Shown here: positions 7,923 through 15,772 of the stretch, in pieces | How positions within the stretch are numbered: position 1 is the first letter of the stretch | How the letters are laid out: every line of letters begins with the position of its first letter | Source: Massilia sp. YIM B02763 | GTDB lineage: Bacteria > Pseudomonadota > Gammaproteobacteria > Burkholderiales > Burkholderiaceae_D | Direction: 5' to 3' | Assembly (NCBI RefSeq): GCF_030412015.1 | Contig: NZ_JASNRD010000012.1 | Location: forward strand, 109,681 to 173,680 | Length of the DNA stretch: 64,000 nt | Translations under genes and position numbers: made by a program | Notes under the pieces: model-generated | Databases searched by the model: none | Seen by the model: the letters and a program-made list of their open reading frames with translations, nothing else | Told to the model about the DNA's origin: nothing

Positions 7923-9749
7923 ATGACCATGTCCCGCTCCCTGCGCATCGACTTGCGTGATCCTGCCGTCCTGCGCGGCCTGATCGCGCTCGTCGCGCTC
8001 GCCATGGCGGCATGGCTGCAATGGCAAGGCGGCACCACGCTCACGGTGGCGGCGGACGAGTGGCTGCGCGACCGGTTCATCCAGCTACAAGCCAGCAATG
8101 AACCGGAACGGCGCGTGCTGGTGGTCGACATCGACGAAAGCAGCGTGGCGCAGATCGCCTGGCCCTGGCCGCGTGCGCGCATCGCCGACCTGGTCGAGCT
8201 GGCGCTGGCCGATGGCGCCCGCGGCGTCGCGCTGGACATCCTGATGGAAAAGCCGGCCGATGCCGAAGGCGACATGCGCCTGGCGATGCTCGCCAGCCAC
8301 GGCCCCCTCGTGCTGGCCCAGATGTTCGATTATCTGCACGCCGATGCGCCGCTCGCCGGCGGCCAGCTCGTCGGCGGCATGCCTGGAAACAATCCCGCCC
8401 TGCCCGCCCAGGGCTACCTGGCCAACCACCCGGGCCTGGCCGGGGCGCGCTACGCCGGCAACATCGGCGTGCTGCCGGATGCCGACGGCACGCTGCGCCG
8501 CCTGCCCGTGTTCACCAATTACCAGGCGCGAGTCTATCCTACGCTCGCGCTCGCTTTGATGCAGTGTTGCGGCGGCGCGACGGCGACGCTGCCGCTGCGC
8601 GCCGTCGAGCGCGTGCCGTACGCGCGCAGCTGGGCCGCCTACGATGTCGTCAAGGCGGCCGACCTGCTGGCGGGACGCATGCCGCCCGGCATGGCGCGCG
8701 GCAAGCTGGTGCTGATCGGTTCCTCGTCGCTGAGCATCGGCGACCGCGTGTCGACGCCGCTGGGTGCCTCCAGCGCGGGCCTGCTGGTCCACGCGTCCAT
8801 GCTGACGTCGCTGCTCGACCGCCAGCAGGGGCTGGCGCCGGCGCCGCTGCCGGGCAAGGCGATCGCGTTCCTCTTCGTGCTGGCCGTCGTGCTGCTGACG
8901 AGCTATACGCTGCCGCGCATGTCGGCCGCGGCGAACGCCTTGCTGCTGGGCACCAGCGCCCTGCTGTGGCTGACCGTGGCCTGGGTGCTGGCGCCGCGCG
9001 ACCCGGATTTTGCGCCGGCGGCGCCGCTGCTGTGCTGCCTCTATTTATTAGCGGTGGCCGTGCCGTTCCAGTGGGAGCTGGCGCAGCGCCGCTCGCGCCA
9101 GCTGCTCGGCACGCTGCGCCAGTACGTGGCGGGCGAAGTCGTGGACGAGCTGCTGCGCAGCGATTTGAAGGATCCGCTGGCGCCACGGCGCCTGGAAGTA
9201 ACGACCCTGGTGGCGGACATGCAGGGGTATACGAGCCAGGTCGAGTCGCTGTCGCTGGAAGAGGCGTCGGACCTGACGACGCAATTCCTGGAATGCCTGA
9301 CTCGCCCCGTGCTCGCGCAGCGCGGCACCCTGGATAAATACACGGGCGACGGCCTGGTCGCCTTCTGGGGCGCGCCGCTGCCGAACGCGGAGCACGCGGA
9401 CCTGGCGCTGGACGCGGCCGCGCGCATCCTGCACGAGGTGGCGCAGTTCTCGGCCCTGCGCGTGGCCAGCGGCAAGCCGGCGCTGCGCGTGCGCATCGGC
9501 ATCGAGAGCGGCGTGGCCATGGCCGGCGACTACGGCACGGCCGCGCGCAGTATCTATACGGCCGTCGGCGACAGCGTGAACACGGCGGCGCGCCTGGAGC
9601 AGGCCGCGCGCGACTATCCGCACGACGTCATCGTCGGCGAAGGCACGGCGGCGCTGGCCAAGCGCCACCGGCTGCTGCTGCTGGGCGAGCGCCAACTGCG
9701 CGGCAAGGGCCGGCCCACGCGCGTCTACACGCTGGAGTCCGGCGAATGA
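7923..9749 (+). CDS. CHASE2-domain class III adenylate cyclase
   Basis: Membrane sensor that should make cAMP. The 608-residue protein has an N-terminal membrane segment, an extracytoplasmic CHASE2 domain (about 30-310), three membrane segments (about 320-400) and a C-terminal class III cyclase domain. Metal-binding Asp432 (VADMQGY) and Asp476 (KYTGDG), Lys472 in the adenine-selecting position, and transition-state Asn553 and Arg557 (VNTAARLE) are all present, which supports an active enzyme specific for ATP rather than GTP. The long open frame starts at 7608, but that part overlaps the FecR gene; the ATG at 7923, or 7929, fits the family. Its stop overlaps the next ATG by four bases. The signal sensed is unknown. 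Confidence 0.92.
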   Translation: MTMSRSLRIDLRDPAVLRGLIALVALAMAAWLQWQGGTTLTVAADEWLRDRFIQLQASNEPERRVLVVDIDESSVAQIAWPWPRARIADLVELALADGARGVALDILMEKPADAEGDMRLAMLASHGPLVLAQMFDYLHADAPLAGGQLVGGMPGNNPALPAQGYLANHPGLAGARYAGNIGVLPDADGTLRRLPVFTNYQARVYPTLALALMQCCGGATATLPLRAVERVPYARSWAAYDVVKAADLLAGRMPPGMARGKLVLIGSSSLSIGDRVSTPLGASSAGLLVHASMLTSLLDRQQGLAPAPLPGKAIAFLFVLAVVLLTSYTLPRMSAAANALLLGTSALLWLTVAWVLAPRDPDFAPAAPLLCCLYLLAVAVPFQWELAQRRSRQLLGTLRQYVAGEVVDELLRSDLKDPLAPRRLEVTTLVADMQGYTSQVESLSLEEASDLTTQFLECLTRPVLAQRGTLDKYTGDGLVAFWGAPLPNAEHADLALDAAARILHEVAQFSALRVASGKPALRVRIGIESGVAMAGDYGTAARSIYTAVGDSVNTAARLEQAARDYPHDVIVGEGTAALAKRHRLLLLGERQLRGKGRPTRVYTLESGE

Positions 9750-11014
9750 AGCGCTTGCTCTTTTGCGCCGCGCTGGCCGCGGCGTCCTGGCCGTGCCTGG
9801 CGGGCGCCCAGGAATCGGTTCCGGACCCGGCTCCCACTGCCGCCGCCACGCCGGCGGACCCGCAGGACGAGCTGTACCGCGCCGCCCTGCGCGCACTGGC
9901 CGACGGGCGCACGGAAGAAGCGGCCGCCATGCTGCGCCGGGTGCTGGTGCTGGAACCGCGCCACGCCGGCGCCTGGATGGACCTGGCCATCAGCGAGTGC
10001 GAACTGGGCAACGCGGCGGAGGCGGACCGCCTGTTCGGCGAACTGCAGCACCGCTTCGCCCTGCCGCCGGGCATGCTCGAGGCCGTCGCACGCTACCGCG
10101 CCACCGGCTGCGGCAAGCCGGCCGCGCGCGAAGGCAGCGTGTGGCTGCTGGCGGCCACGCGCGGCCACGACGACAACGTCAACCAGGGCGCCAGCGATCC
10201 GCGCTTCACCATCGGCACCGGCAGCACGCAGACGGAATACGAACTCGACCCGGCCTTCCTGCCGCGCGCCGACAGTTTCAGCCAGCTGGCCGTATCCTGG
10301 CTGCGCCCGCTCGGCAACACGGGCACGAACGCCATCGTGCAAGCCTATTCGCGCTGGCACGACGAGGTGCGCGAGCAGGACACGGCCTCGGTGCTGGGCG
10401 CACTCGAACACACGTGGAAGCCGGGCGGCTGGCTGCTGCGCGGCACCGCCGCGCTGGGCTATGTGACGCTGGACCGCACGCTCTACCAGCGCCAGCAGCA
10501 GTTGCAGGCGCGCATCACGCCGCCGTGGAAGCTGCCGGCCGGCGCCGACTTCGCGTTGTCCGCCAACGTCAGCCGCGTGGATTATCCGACGCGGCCGGCC
10601 TACGACGGCAATACGGTGGAGCTGGGCGGCATCGCCGGCTACCGCACCAGGCGCAGCCTGACGCAGCTGACGCTGACGCGCCTGCACGACGACAGTTCCG
10701 ACGACCGCCCGGGCGGCGACCGCGACGGCTGGTTCGGCAGCGTGCAATGGGTGGGAGAGGCGGCCGAGAACGTGACGCTGGAAGCGGGCGCCACGCGCCA
10801 GCGCTGGCACAGCAAGACGCTGTATTCGCCCGGGCTGATCGAGACGCGGCGCCTGCAGAACACCACCACGCTGCGCACCGCCGCCAACTGGCAGCTGCGT
10901 CCGCACACCACCCTCGTACTGGAGTGGCGCGCAACACTCAACCGCGAGAATATCTCGCTGTTCCAATATAATAGCCATGCCCTGCAGCTGAGTTTGCGCT
11001 GGGATAATTTCTAA
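9746..11014 (+). CDS. TPR and outer-membrane beta-barrel protein (Slam/DUF560-like architecture)
   Basis: A 422-residue protein with a Sec signal peptide (cleavage near AGA-QE), TPR-like helices at about residues 40-120 (YRAALRALADGRTEEAAAMLRRV), and a C-terminal half of alternating amphipathic beta strands ending in aromatic Phe, as outer-membrane barrels do. Small periplasmic TPR plus barrel resembles surface lipoprotein assembly modulators (Slam), but I cannot assign the family from sequence alone. ATGA overlap with the cyclase gene indicates translational coupling, so it belongs to the cAMP operon. A role in exporting or displaying a surface component is possible. Confidence 0.8.
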   Translation: MKRLLFCAALAAASWPCLAGAQESVPDPAPTAAATPADPQDELYRAALRALADGRTEEAAAMLRRVLVLEPRHAGAWMDLAISECELGNAAEADRLFGELQHRFALPPGMLEAVARYRATGCGKPAAREGSVWLLAATRGHDDNVNQGASDPRFTIGTGSTQTEYELDPAFLPRADSFSQLAVSWLRPLGNTGTNAIVQAYSRWHDEVREQDTASVLGALEHTWKPGGWLLRGTAALGYVTLDRTLYQRQQQLQARITPPWKLPAGADFALSANVSRVDYPTRPAYDGNTVELGGIAGYRTRRSLTQLTLTRLHDDSSDDRPGGDRDGWFGSVQWVGEAAENVTLEAGATRQRWHSKTLYSPGLIETRRLQNTTTLRTAANWQLRPHTTLVLEWRATLNRENISLFQYNSHALQLSLRWDNF

Positions 11015-11046
11015 CGCCAGGATTGGTGTACAAGCAATAGGCCGAT

Positions 11047-11373
11047 ATGTCCTGGGAATTGATCGTCTTCGTGGCGGCCGCTTGTGCGGTCGCCCTCGGA
11101 TGCCTGCTGCCGGCGCGCTGGCTTCCACTGCTTCCGCATGACAAGCTGCTGCATTTCATTGCATTTGCGGGCTTGAGCACGCTTGCGCTGCTCATCGAGC
11201 CCGACTGGACCCGGCGCCTCGTATGGCTGCTGGGGCTGCTGCTGGCCGGACTGGCCATCGAATTATTGCAAAAACTGGTGCCCGGACGCAGTTTTTGCTG
11301 GCGCGACATGGGTGCGAACACGGCCGGCATCGCCGCCGCCACCCTGGCATTCGGGCTCATCAAGGTGATCTGA
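11047..11373 (+). CDS. VanZ-like small membrane protein
   Basis: A 108-residue protein with four predicted membrane segments and the VanZ-family motif layout (HDKLLHFIAFAGLS near residue 37, then IELLQ and GRSFCWRDMGANTAG, matching the family pattern of E-Q and R-x5-D-x2-A-N). Proteins of this family are small envelope proteins of uncertain function, linked to teicoplanin resistance only in VanZ itself. It lies 32 bp after the barrel gene and 5 bp before the CRP-type gene, inside the same operon. Confidence 0.85.
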   Translation: MSWELIVFVAAACAVALGCLLPARWLPLLPHDKLLHFIAFAGLSTLALLIEPDWTRRLVWLLGLLLAGLAIELLQKLVPGRSFCWRDMGANTAGIAAATLAFGLIKVI

Positions 11374-11378
11374 TACGC

Positions 11379-12182
11379 ATGACATCGTCGACAAAACGCA
11401 AGGCCGACATCGGCAAGAACGACCTCGAGAAGGACGCCGCCCCCGGCAACCTGGTGCCTGACCCGGCCGCCGCGGCCGCCAACGAGCCGGTCCAGCAGGA
11501 GCAGGAAGTGCAGATCCACCTGCGCAAGATCCCGCTGCTGGCCAACCTCAGCGACGAGGACATGCAGCAGGTGAAATCGAACCTGCGCATCCGCCAGTAC
11601 GCCAAGCGCGATGTCGTGCTGCAGAAAGGCGCGCCGGGCGACAGCCTGCTGTTCCTGCTGAGCGGCTCGCTGCAGGTCATCGACGTCACCGAGGACGGCC
11701 GCGCGATCGGCCTGCGCATGCTGCAGCCGGGCGACTTTTTCGGGGAAATCGCCGTCATCAACGGCGCCATGCGCTCGGCGTCGGTGGTGGCGCTCACGCC
11801 CGTGCTGGTGGCCCTGCTGCCGCGCGCGATCGCCCTGCACATGTTCACCCACTCGCCGTCGGTGGCGCACCAGATGCTGCGCTTCCTGGCCGAGAAGGTG
11901 CAGCGAGACTCGGAATTCCGCGCCCTGCTCAGCATCCACAACACCTCGCGCCGCATCTTCACGTTCCTGAACCTGCTGAAGGAAAAGAAGGAAGGCGACG
12001 TGCACGTGGTGGAAAACCTGCCTACCCACCAGGACATCGCCAACATGATCAATACCAGCCGCGAGACCGTCACGCGCGCGCTGCTGGCGCTGGTGCAGCA
12101 GGGCATCATCGAAAAGGGCACGCACCGCATCACCATCATCAAGCCGGACGAGTTGCAGAAGCTGATCCAGGGCGACGGTTGA
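11379..12182 (+). CDS. CRP/FNR-family cAMP-responsive transcription regulator
   Basis: A 267-residue regulator: a charged N-terminal extension of about 45 residues, a cyclic-nucleotide-binding domain, and a winged HTH. The phosphate-binding cassette keeps Glu123 (FGEIAV), Arg132 and Ser133 (AMRSASV), equivalent to the cAMP-contacting residues of E. coli CRP. The recognition helix SRETVTR keeps Arg228, Glu229 and Arg233, the three side chains by which CRP reads TGTGA. No FNR-type cysteine cluster is seen. Encoded four genes after an adenylate cyclase and within 10 kb of three TGTGA-N6-TCACA sites, it is the obvious candidate for binding them. The frame opens upstream inside the VanZ gene; the ATG at 11379 is preferred. 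Confidence 0.93.
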   Translation: MTSSTKRKADIGKNDLEKDAAPGNLVPDPAAAAANEPVQQEQEVQIHLRKIPLLANLSDEDMQQVKSNLRIRQYAKRDVVLQKGAPGDSLLFLLSGSLQVIDVTEDGRAIGLRMLQPGDFFGEIAVINGAMRSASVVALTPVLVALLPRAIALHMFTHSPSVAHQMLRFLAEKVQRDSEFRALLSIHNTSRRIFTFLNLLKEKKEGDVHVVENLPTHQDIANMINTSRETVTRALLALVQQGIIEKGTHRITIIKPDELQKLIQGDG

Positions 12183-12192
12183 TTCCGACGAC

Positions 12193-12271
12193 CGTCGTCC
12201 CCGCGCAGGCGGGGACCCAAGTTCGTGGCTACAGCCCGGATCATTGGGTCCCTGCCTGCGCAGGGACGACG
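12193..12271. repeat. Paired REP-like palindrome, copy 1
   Basis: Two inverted arms (12193-12220 and 12244-12271) of the form CGTCGTCCC...GGGACCCAA, each itself a small hairpin around GCGCAGGC-type centres, separated by 23 bp. The same pair recurs at 25545 and 28195. It lies just after the CRP-type gene and may also act as a transcription attenuator. Confidence 0.8.
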
Positions 12272-12332
12272 AATTAGTTGCCTGAAATAAACAGGTAACA
12301 ATTAGTAAAGCGTAAATTCCTCATCTGCATCA

Positions 12333-12341
12333 TGTTATAAT
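12333..12341 (+). promoter_or_regulatory. Extended -10 promoter of the O-polysaccharide operon
   Basis: TGTTATAAT forms a perfect extended -10 (TG-n-TATAAT) 86 nt before the wzm ATG; the -35 region is poor, as is common with extended -10 promoters. A small hairpin (TTCGGGA / TCCCGAA) follows in the leader. No JUMPstart or ops element was seen. Confidence 0.65.
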
Positions 12342-12426
12342 CGGCAACTTATCTTCGGGATTCTTCCCGAATACGGATGTGCTCCGCGCGTCCCGATTCC
12401 GATGTCATGATCAAGCTCCAACACCT

Positions 12427-13227
12427 ATGATTTCCCGTTCCATGCTGGGCGGCGTCTGGCGCTACCGCGGCTTCATCGCCGGCAGCGTGCGCCGGGAGTT
12501 CCAGGCCAGATACCGCAATTCCCTGCTCGGCGCCGCCTGGACGATCCTCAATCCGCTGGCGATGATCGTCGTCTACACCGTCATCTTTTCCCAGGTGATG
12601 GGCAACCGCCTGCAAGGCAATACGGGCCACTTCGCCTACAGCATCTACCTGTGCGCGGGCGTGCTCACCTGGGGCATGTTCGCCGAGATCACCACGCGCG
12701 GCCAGAACGTCTTCCTCGAAAACGCCAACCTGATCAAGAAGCTGCAGTTCCCCCGCATCTGCCTGCCGATCGTGGTCGTGCTCAACGCCTTCGTCAATTT
12801 CGCGATCATCTTCGGCCTGTTCTCGCTGTTCCTCGTCTTCAGCGGCAGCTTCCCGGGCGCCGTCTACCTGGCCCTGCTGCCCGTGCTGGCGGTATTGATC
12901 CTGTTCGCCATCGGCCTGGCCATGGTGCTGGGCGTGCTGAACGTGTTCTTCCGCGACGTCGGCCAGTTCTTCACGATCCTGCTGCAGTTCTGGTTCTGGT
13001 TCACGCCCGTCGTGTACCCGGTCACGGCGCTGCCGGAACAGTACCGCGCCTGGCTCGCGTTCAATCCGATGGCGGCCGTGGTGCAGGCCTGCCAGACGAT
13101 CCTGCTGAACGGCCGCGCGCCCGACTGGGGCAGCCTGCTGCCGGCCACCGCGCTGGCGCTGCTGCTGTGCGCACTGGGCCTGCAGCTGTTCCGCAAGCGC
13201 GCGGGCGAAATGGTGGATGAACTGTAA
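12427..13227 (+). CDS. wzm: O-antigen/polysaccharide ABC exporter permease (Wzm)
   Basis: Inner-membrane permease of an ABC-2-type polysaccharide exporter. The 266-residue protein has an amphipathic N-terminal helix with the RREFQARYRNSLLG stretch typical of Wzm/KpsM and about six membrane segments. It should flip a completed undecaprenyl-linked glycan to the periplasm together with the following ATPase. Start at 12427 is chosen over an upstream in-frame codon because it matches family length. The TAA stop shares one base with the next ATG. Confidence 0.92.
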   Translation: MISRSMLGGVWRYRGFIAGSVRREFQARYRNSLLGAAWTILNPLAMIVVYTVIFSQVMGNRLQGNTGHFAYSIYLCAGVLTWGMFAEITTRGQNVFLENANLIKKLQFPRICLPIVVVLNAFVNFAIIFGLFSLFLVFSGSFPGAVYLALLPVLAVLILFAIGLAMVLGVLNVFFRDVGQFFTILLQFWFWFTPVVYPVTALPEQYRAWLAFNPMAAVVQACQTILLNGRAPDWGSLLPATALALLLCALGLQLFRKRAGEMVDEL

Positions 13228-14447
13228 TGGGCGCGATCATCGTCAAGGGCCTGGGCAAGGCCTATAAACAATACGGCAACCGCTGGAGCCGCCTGGCCGA
13301 GTGGATCCTCCCCGGCGACAAGCCGCGCCACAAGCTGAAATGGGTGCTGCAGGACATCAGCTTCGAGCTGGCGCCCGGCGACGCCGTCGGCATCATCGGC
13401 ATCAACGGCGCCGGCAAGAGCACGCTGCTCAAGCTGATCACGGGCACCGCCCAGCCGACCACCGGCAGCGTGGACATCAGCGGCCGCGTGGCGGCACTGC
13501 TGGAACTGGGCATGGGCTTCCACCCCGACTTCACGGGGCGCCAGAACGTGTTCATGGCCGGCCAGCTGCTGGGCCTGTCCGTGCCCGAGCTCGAGCAGAT
13601 GATGCCGCAGATCGAGGCGTTCGCCGAGATCGGCGACTACATCGACCAGCCGGTGCGCGTGTACTCGTCGGGCATGCAGATGCGCCTGGCGTTCAGCGTA
13701 GCGACGGTGCGCCGTCCCGACGTGCTGATCGTCGACGAGGCGCTGTCGGTGGGCGACGCCTACTTCCAGCACAAGAGCTTCGAGCGCATCCGCGCCTTCC
13801 GCAAGGAGGGTACGACGCTCCTCATCGTCAGCCACGACCGCGCCGCGATGCAGTCGATCTGCGACCGCGCGATCCTGCTCGACAGCGGGCGCCTGGCCAA
13901 GCAGGGCACGCCCGAGGAAGTGATGGACTACTACAACGCGCTGATCGCCGAGCGCGAAGGCAGCACGGTGGAACAGGTGCGCACGCCCGAGGGCCGCGTG
14001 CAGACCACGTCCGGCAACGGTCACGCCAACGTCACCGAGGTAGCGCTGGAAAACGAGGACGGCCAGGCGCTCGAGGTGCTCAATGTCGGCGTGCCGGCCA
14101 CGCTGCGCATCCGCGTCAAGGTCAACCAGCCGCTCCCGCGCCTGGTGCTGGGCTACATGATCAAGGACCGCCTGGGCCAGCAGATCTTCGGCACCAATAC
14201 CCACCACCTCGAGCGCGCGCTGGAGAACCTGCAGGCCGGCGAAACCATCGACTACCGCTTCCGCTTCCCCCTGAACCTGGGGCCGGGCAGCTATTCGATC
14301 ACGACCGCGCTCACCAGCACCGAAACCCACCTGGCCGACAACTACGAGTGGCGCGACCTGGCCGCCATCTTCGTGGTCATGAACATGAACCGGCGCGAAT
14401 TCGTCGGCAGCAGTTGGCTGGAACCGCAAGTGGAGATCCAACGATGA
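13227..14447 (+). CDS. wzt: O-antigen ABC exporter ATPase with C-terminal carbohydrate-binding domain (Wzt)
   Basis: A 406-residue protein: nucleotide-binding domain in residues 1-245 with Walker A GINGAGKST (near 60), signature YSSGMQMRL and Walker B VLIVDEAL, then a Wzt_C-type beta-sandwich at about 270-400. In Wzt proteins this C-terminal domain recognises the modified non-reducing end of a capped O-antigen chain, so its presence fits the methyltransferase encoded next. It overlaps the methyltransferase start by ATGA. Confidence 0.93.
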   Translation: MGAIIVKGLGKAYKQYGNRWSRLAEWILPGDKPRHKLKWVLQDISFELAPGDAVGIIGINGAGKSTLLKLITGTAQPTTGSVDISGRVAALLELGMGFHPDFTGRQNVFMAGQLLGLSVPELEQMMPQIEAFAEIGDYIDQPVRVYSSGMQMRLAFSVATVRRPDVLIVDEALSVGDAYFQHKSFERIRAFRKEGTTLLIVSHDRAAMQSICDRAILLDSGRLAKQGTPEEVMDYYNALIAEREGSTVEQVRTPEGRVQTTSGNGHANVTEVALENEDGQALEVLNVGVPATLRIRVKVNQPLPRLVLGYMIKDRLGQQIFGTNTHHLERALENLQAGETIDYRFRFPLNLGPGSYSITTALTSTETHLADNYEWRDLAAIFVVMNMNRREFVGSSWLEPQVEIQR

Positions 14448-15772
14448 GCCAGACGTCCCAGGCTTCGTTCTACCGTGCTTTCGAGGACCGCTACCGCGGC
14501 TCGCGCGAGACCATCAAGGACCGGCTGCGCGCCTATACTCCGCTGACCGCGCCGCTGCTGCAGACTGGCGGCCCCGTGGGTGCCCTGGACCTGGGCTGCG
14601 GCCGCGGCGAGTGGCTGGAGCTGCTGGGCGAACAGGGCTTCGACGCGCGCGGCGTCGACCTGGACGAGGGCATGCTGGCCGCCTGCCGCGAGCGCGGCCT
14701 GAACGCCCGGCACGGCGACGCGCTGGCGGCGCTGCGCGCGCAGCCGGACGACAGCCTGGCGCTGGTCTCGGCGTTCCACTTGGTGGAACATTTGCCCTTC
14801 GCGCTGGTGCAGGAGCTGATCGCCGAGGCGCTGCGCGCGCTGGCGCCGGCGGGCCTGTTGATCATGGAAACGCCGAACCCGGAAAACCTGACGGTCGGCG
14901 CCACCAGCTTCTACCGCGACCCGACCCACCTGCATCCGCTGCCGCCCGACCTGCTCGGCTTTGCCGCCGAACACGCGGGCTTCGGCCGCCAGCGCATCGT
15001 GCGCCTGCAGGAAGAACAGCAGCTGCACACGGGCGCGCAGGTGGGCATCATCACCGTGCTCGAAGGCGTCAGCCCGGACTACGCCGTGGTCGCGCAGAAG
15101 GCGGCCGGCGCGGCGCTGCTCGCGCCCTTCGACGCCGCCTTCGACGCCCACCACGGCATTACCCTGGCCCAGCTGGCGCTGCGCTACGACGACCAGCACG
15201 CGGCCCGCAACGCCGAGATCCACCACATCCTGGCGCGCATCGAGCGCCACGGCTCGCAGCTGGCGGTGGAGCTGGCGCAGACGCGTTCGCGCACCGACGC
15301 CCAGCAGGGGCAGCTGGACGAACTGCGCCAGCACCTGGGGCGCCAGGAGGCGCGCATCGCGCAGGCCGAGGCCCATGCGGCCGAGATGTCGCAGCGCGTG
15401 GTCGACCTGCTGAACAGCAGCTCGTGGCGCATCACCGAGCCGCTGCGCCGCACGATGGCGATCGTCTACCGCCTGCGCAACGCCCGGCGCGAAGGCCGCC
15501 TCGGCACCGCCGCGAAGTCGCGCGTGAAGCGCGTGGTGCGCCGCGCCGGCGGCGCGGTGCTGCGCCGCCCGGCCCTGAAGCGCGCCGTGCGCGCCGTGCT
15601 GCGCCGGATCCCGGCGCTGGAATCGCGCCTGTACGCGCTGATGCTGGACAACAGCGGCGCTACCCGCCTGGTGCTGGACGACGAAGCCGGCGAGCTGTCG
15701 CCGCGCGCGGCCAAGGCATACCGCCAACTGAAACAGGAACAAGCAAGGATGGCCAATGCGGATAGTCATTGA
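14444..15772 (+). CDS. SAM methyltransferase with coiled coil, probable O-antigen chain terminator
   Basis: A 442-residue protein. Residues about 35-200 form a class I methyltransferase with glycine-rich motif LDLGCGRGEW (near 48), the acidic motif II VDLDEG and HLVEHLP. From about residue 250 a Gln/Glu/Arg/Ala-rich region forms a predicted coiled coil, followed by NSSSWRITEPLR, a motif common at the ends of O-antigen glycosyltransferases and methyltransferases. The layout recalls WbdD of E. coli O9a, which caps the chain and measures its length by a coiled coil; the kinase domain of WbdD is absent here. It overlaps both neighbours, consistent with stoichiometric expression. The exact cap is unknown. 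Confidence 0.82.
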   Translation: MSQTSQASFYRAFEDRYRGSRETIKDRLRAYTPLTAPLLQTGGPVGALDLGCGRGEWLELLGEQGFDARGVDLDEGMLAACRERGLNARHGDALAALRAQPDDSLALVSAFHLVEHLPFALVQELIAEALRALAPAGLLIMETPNPENLTVGATSFYRDPTHLHPLPPDLLGFAAEHAGFGRQRIVRLQEEQQLHTGAQVGIITVLEGVSPDYAVVAQKAAGAALLAPFDAAFDAHHGITLAQLALRYDDQHAARNAEIHHILARIERHGSQLAVELAQTRSRTDAQQGQLDELRQHLGRQEARIAQAEAHAAEMSQRVVDLLNSSSWRITEPLRRTMAIVYRLRNARREGRLGTAAKSRVKRVVRRAGGAVLRRPALKRAVRAVLRRIPALESRLYALMLDNSGATRLVLDDEAGELSPRAAKAYRQLKQEQARMANADSH

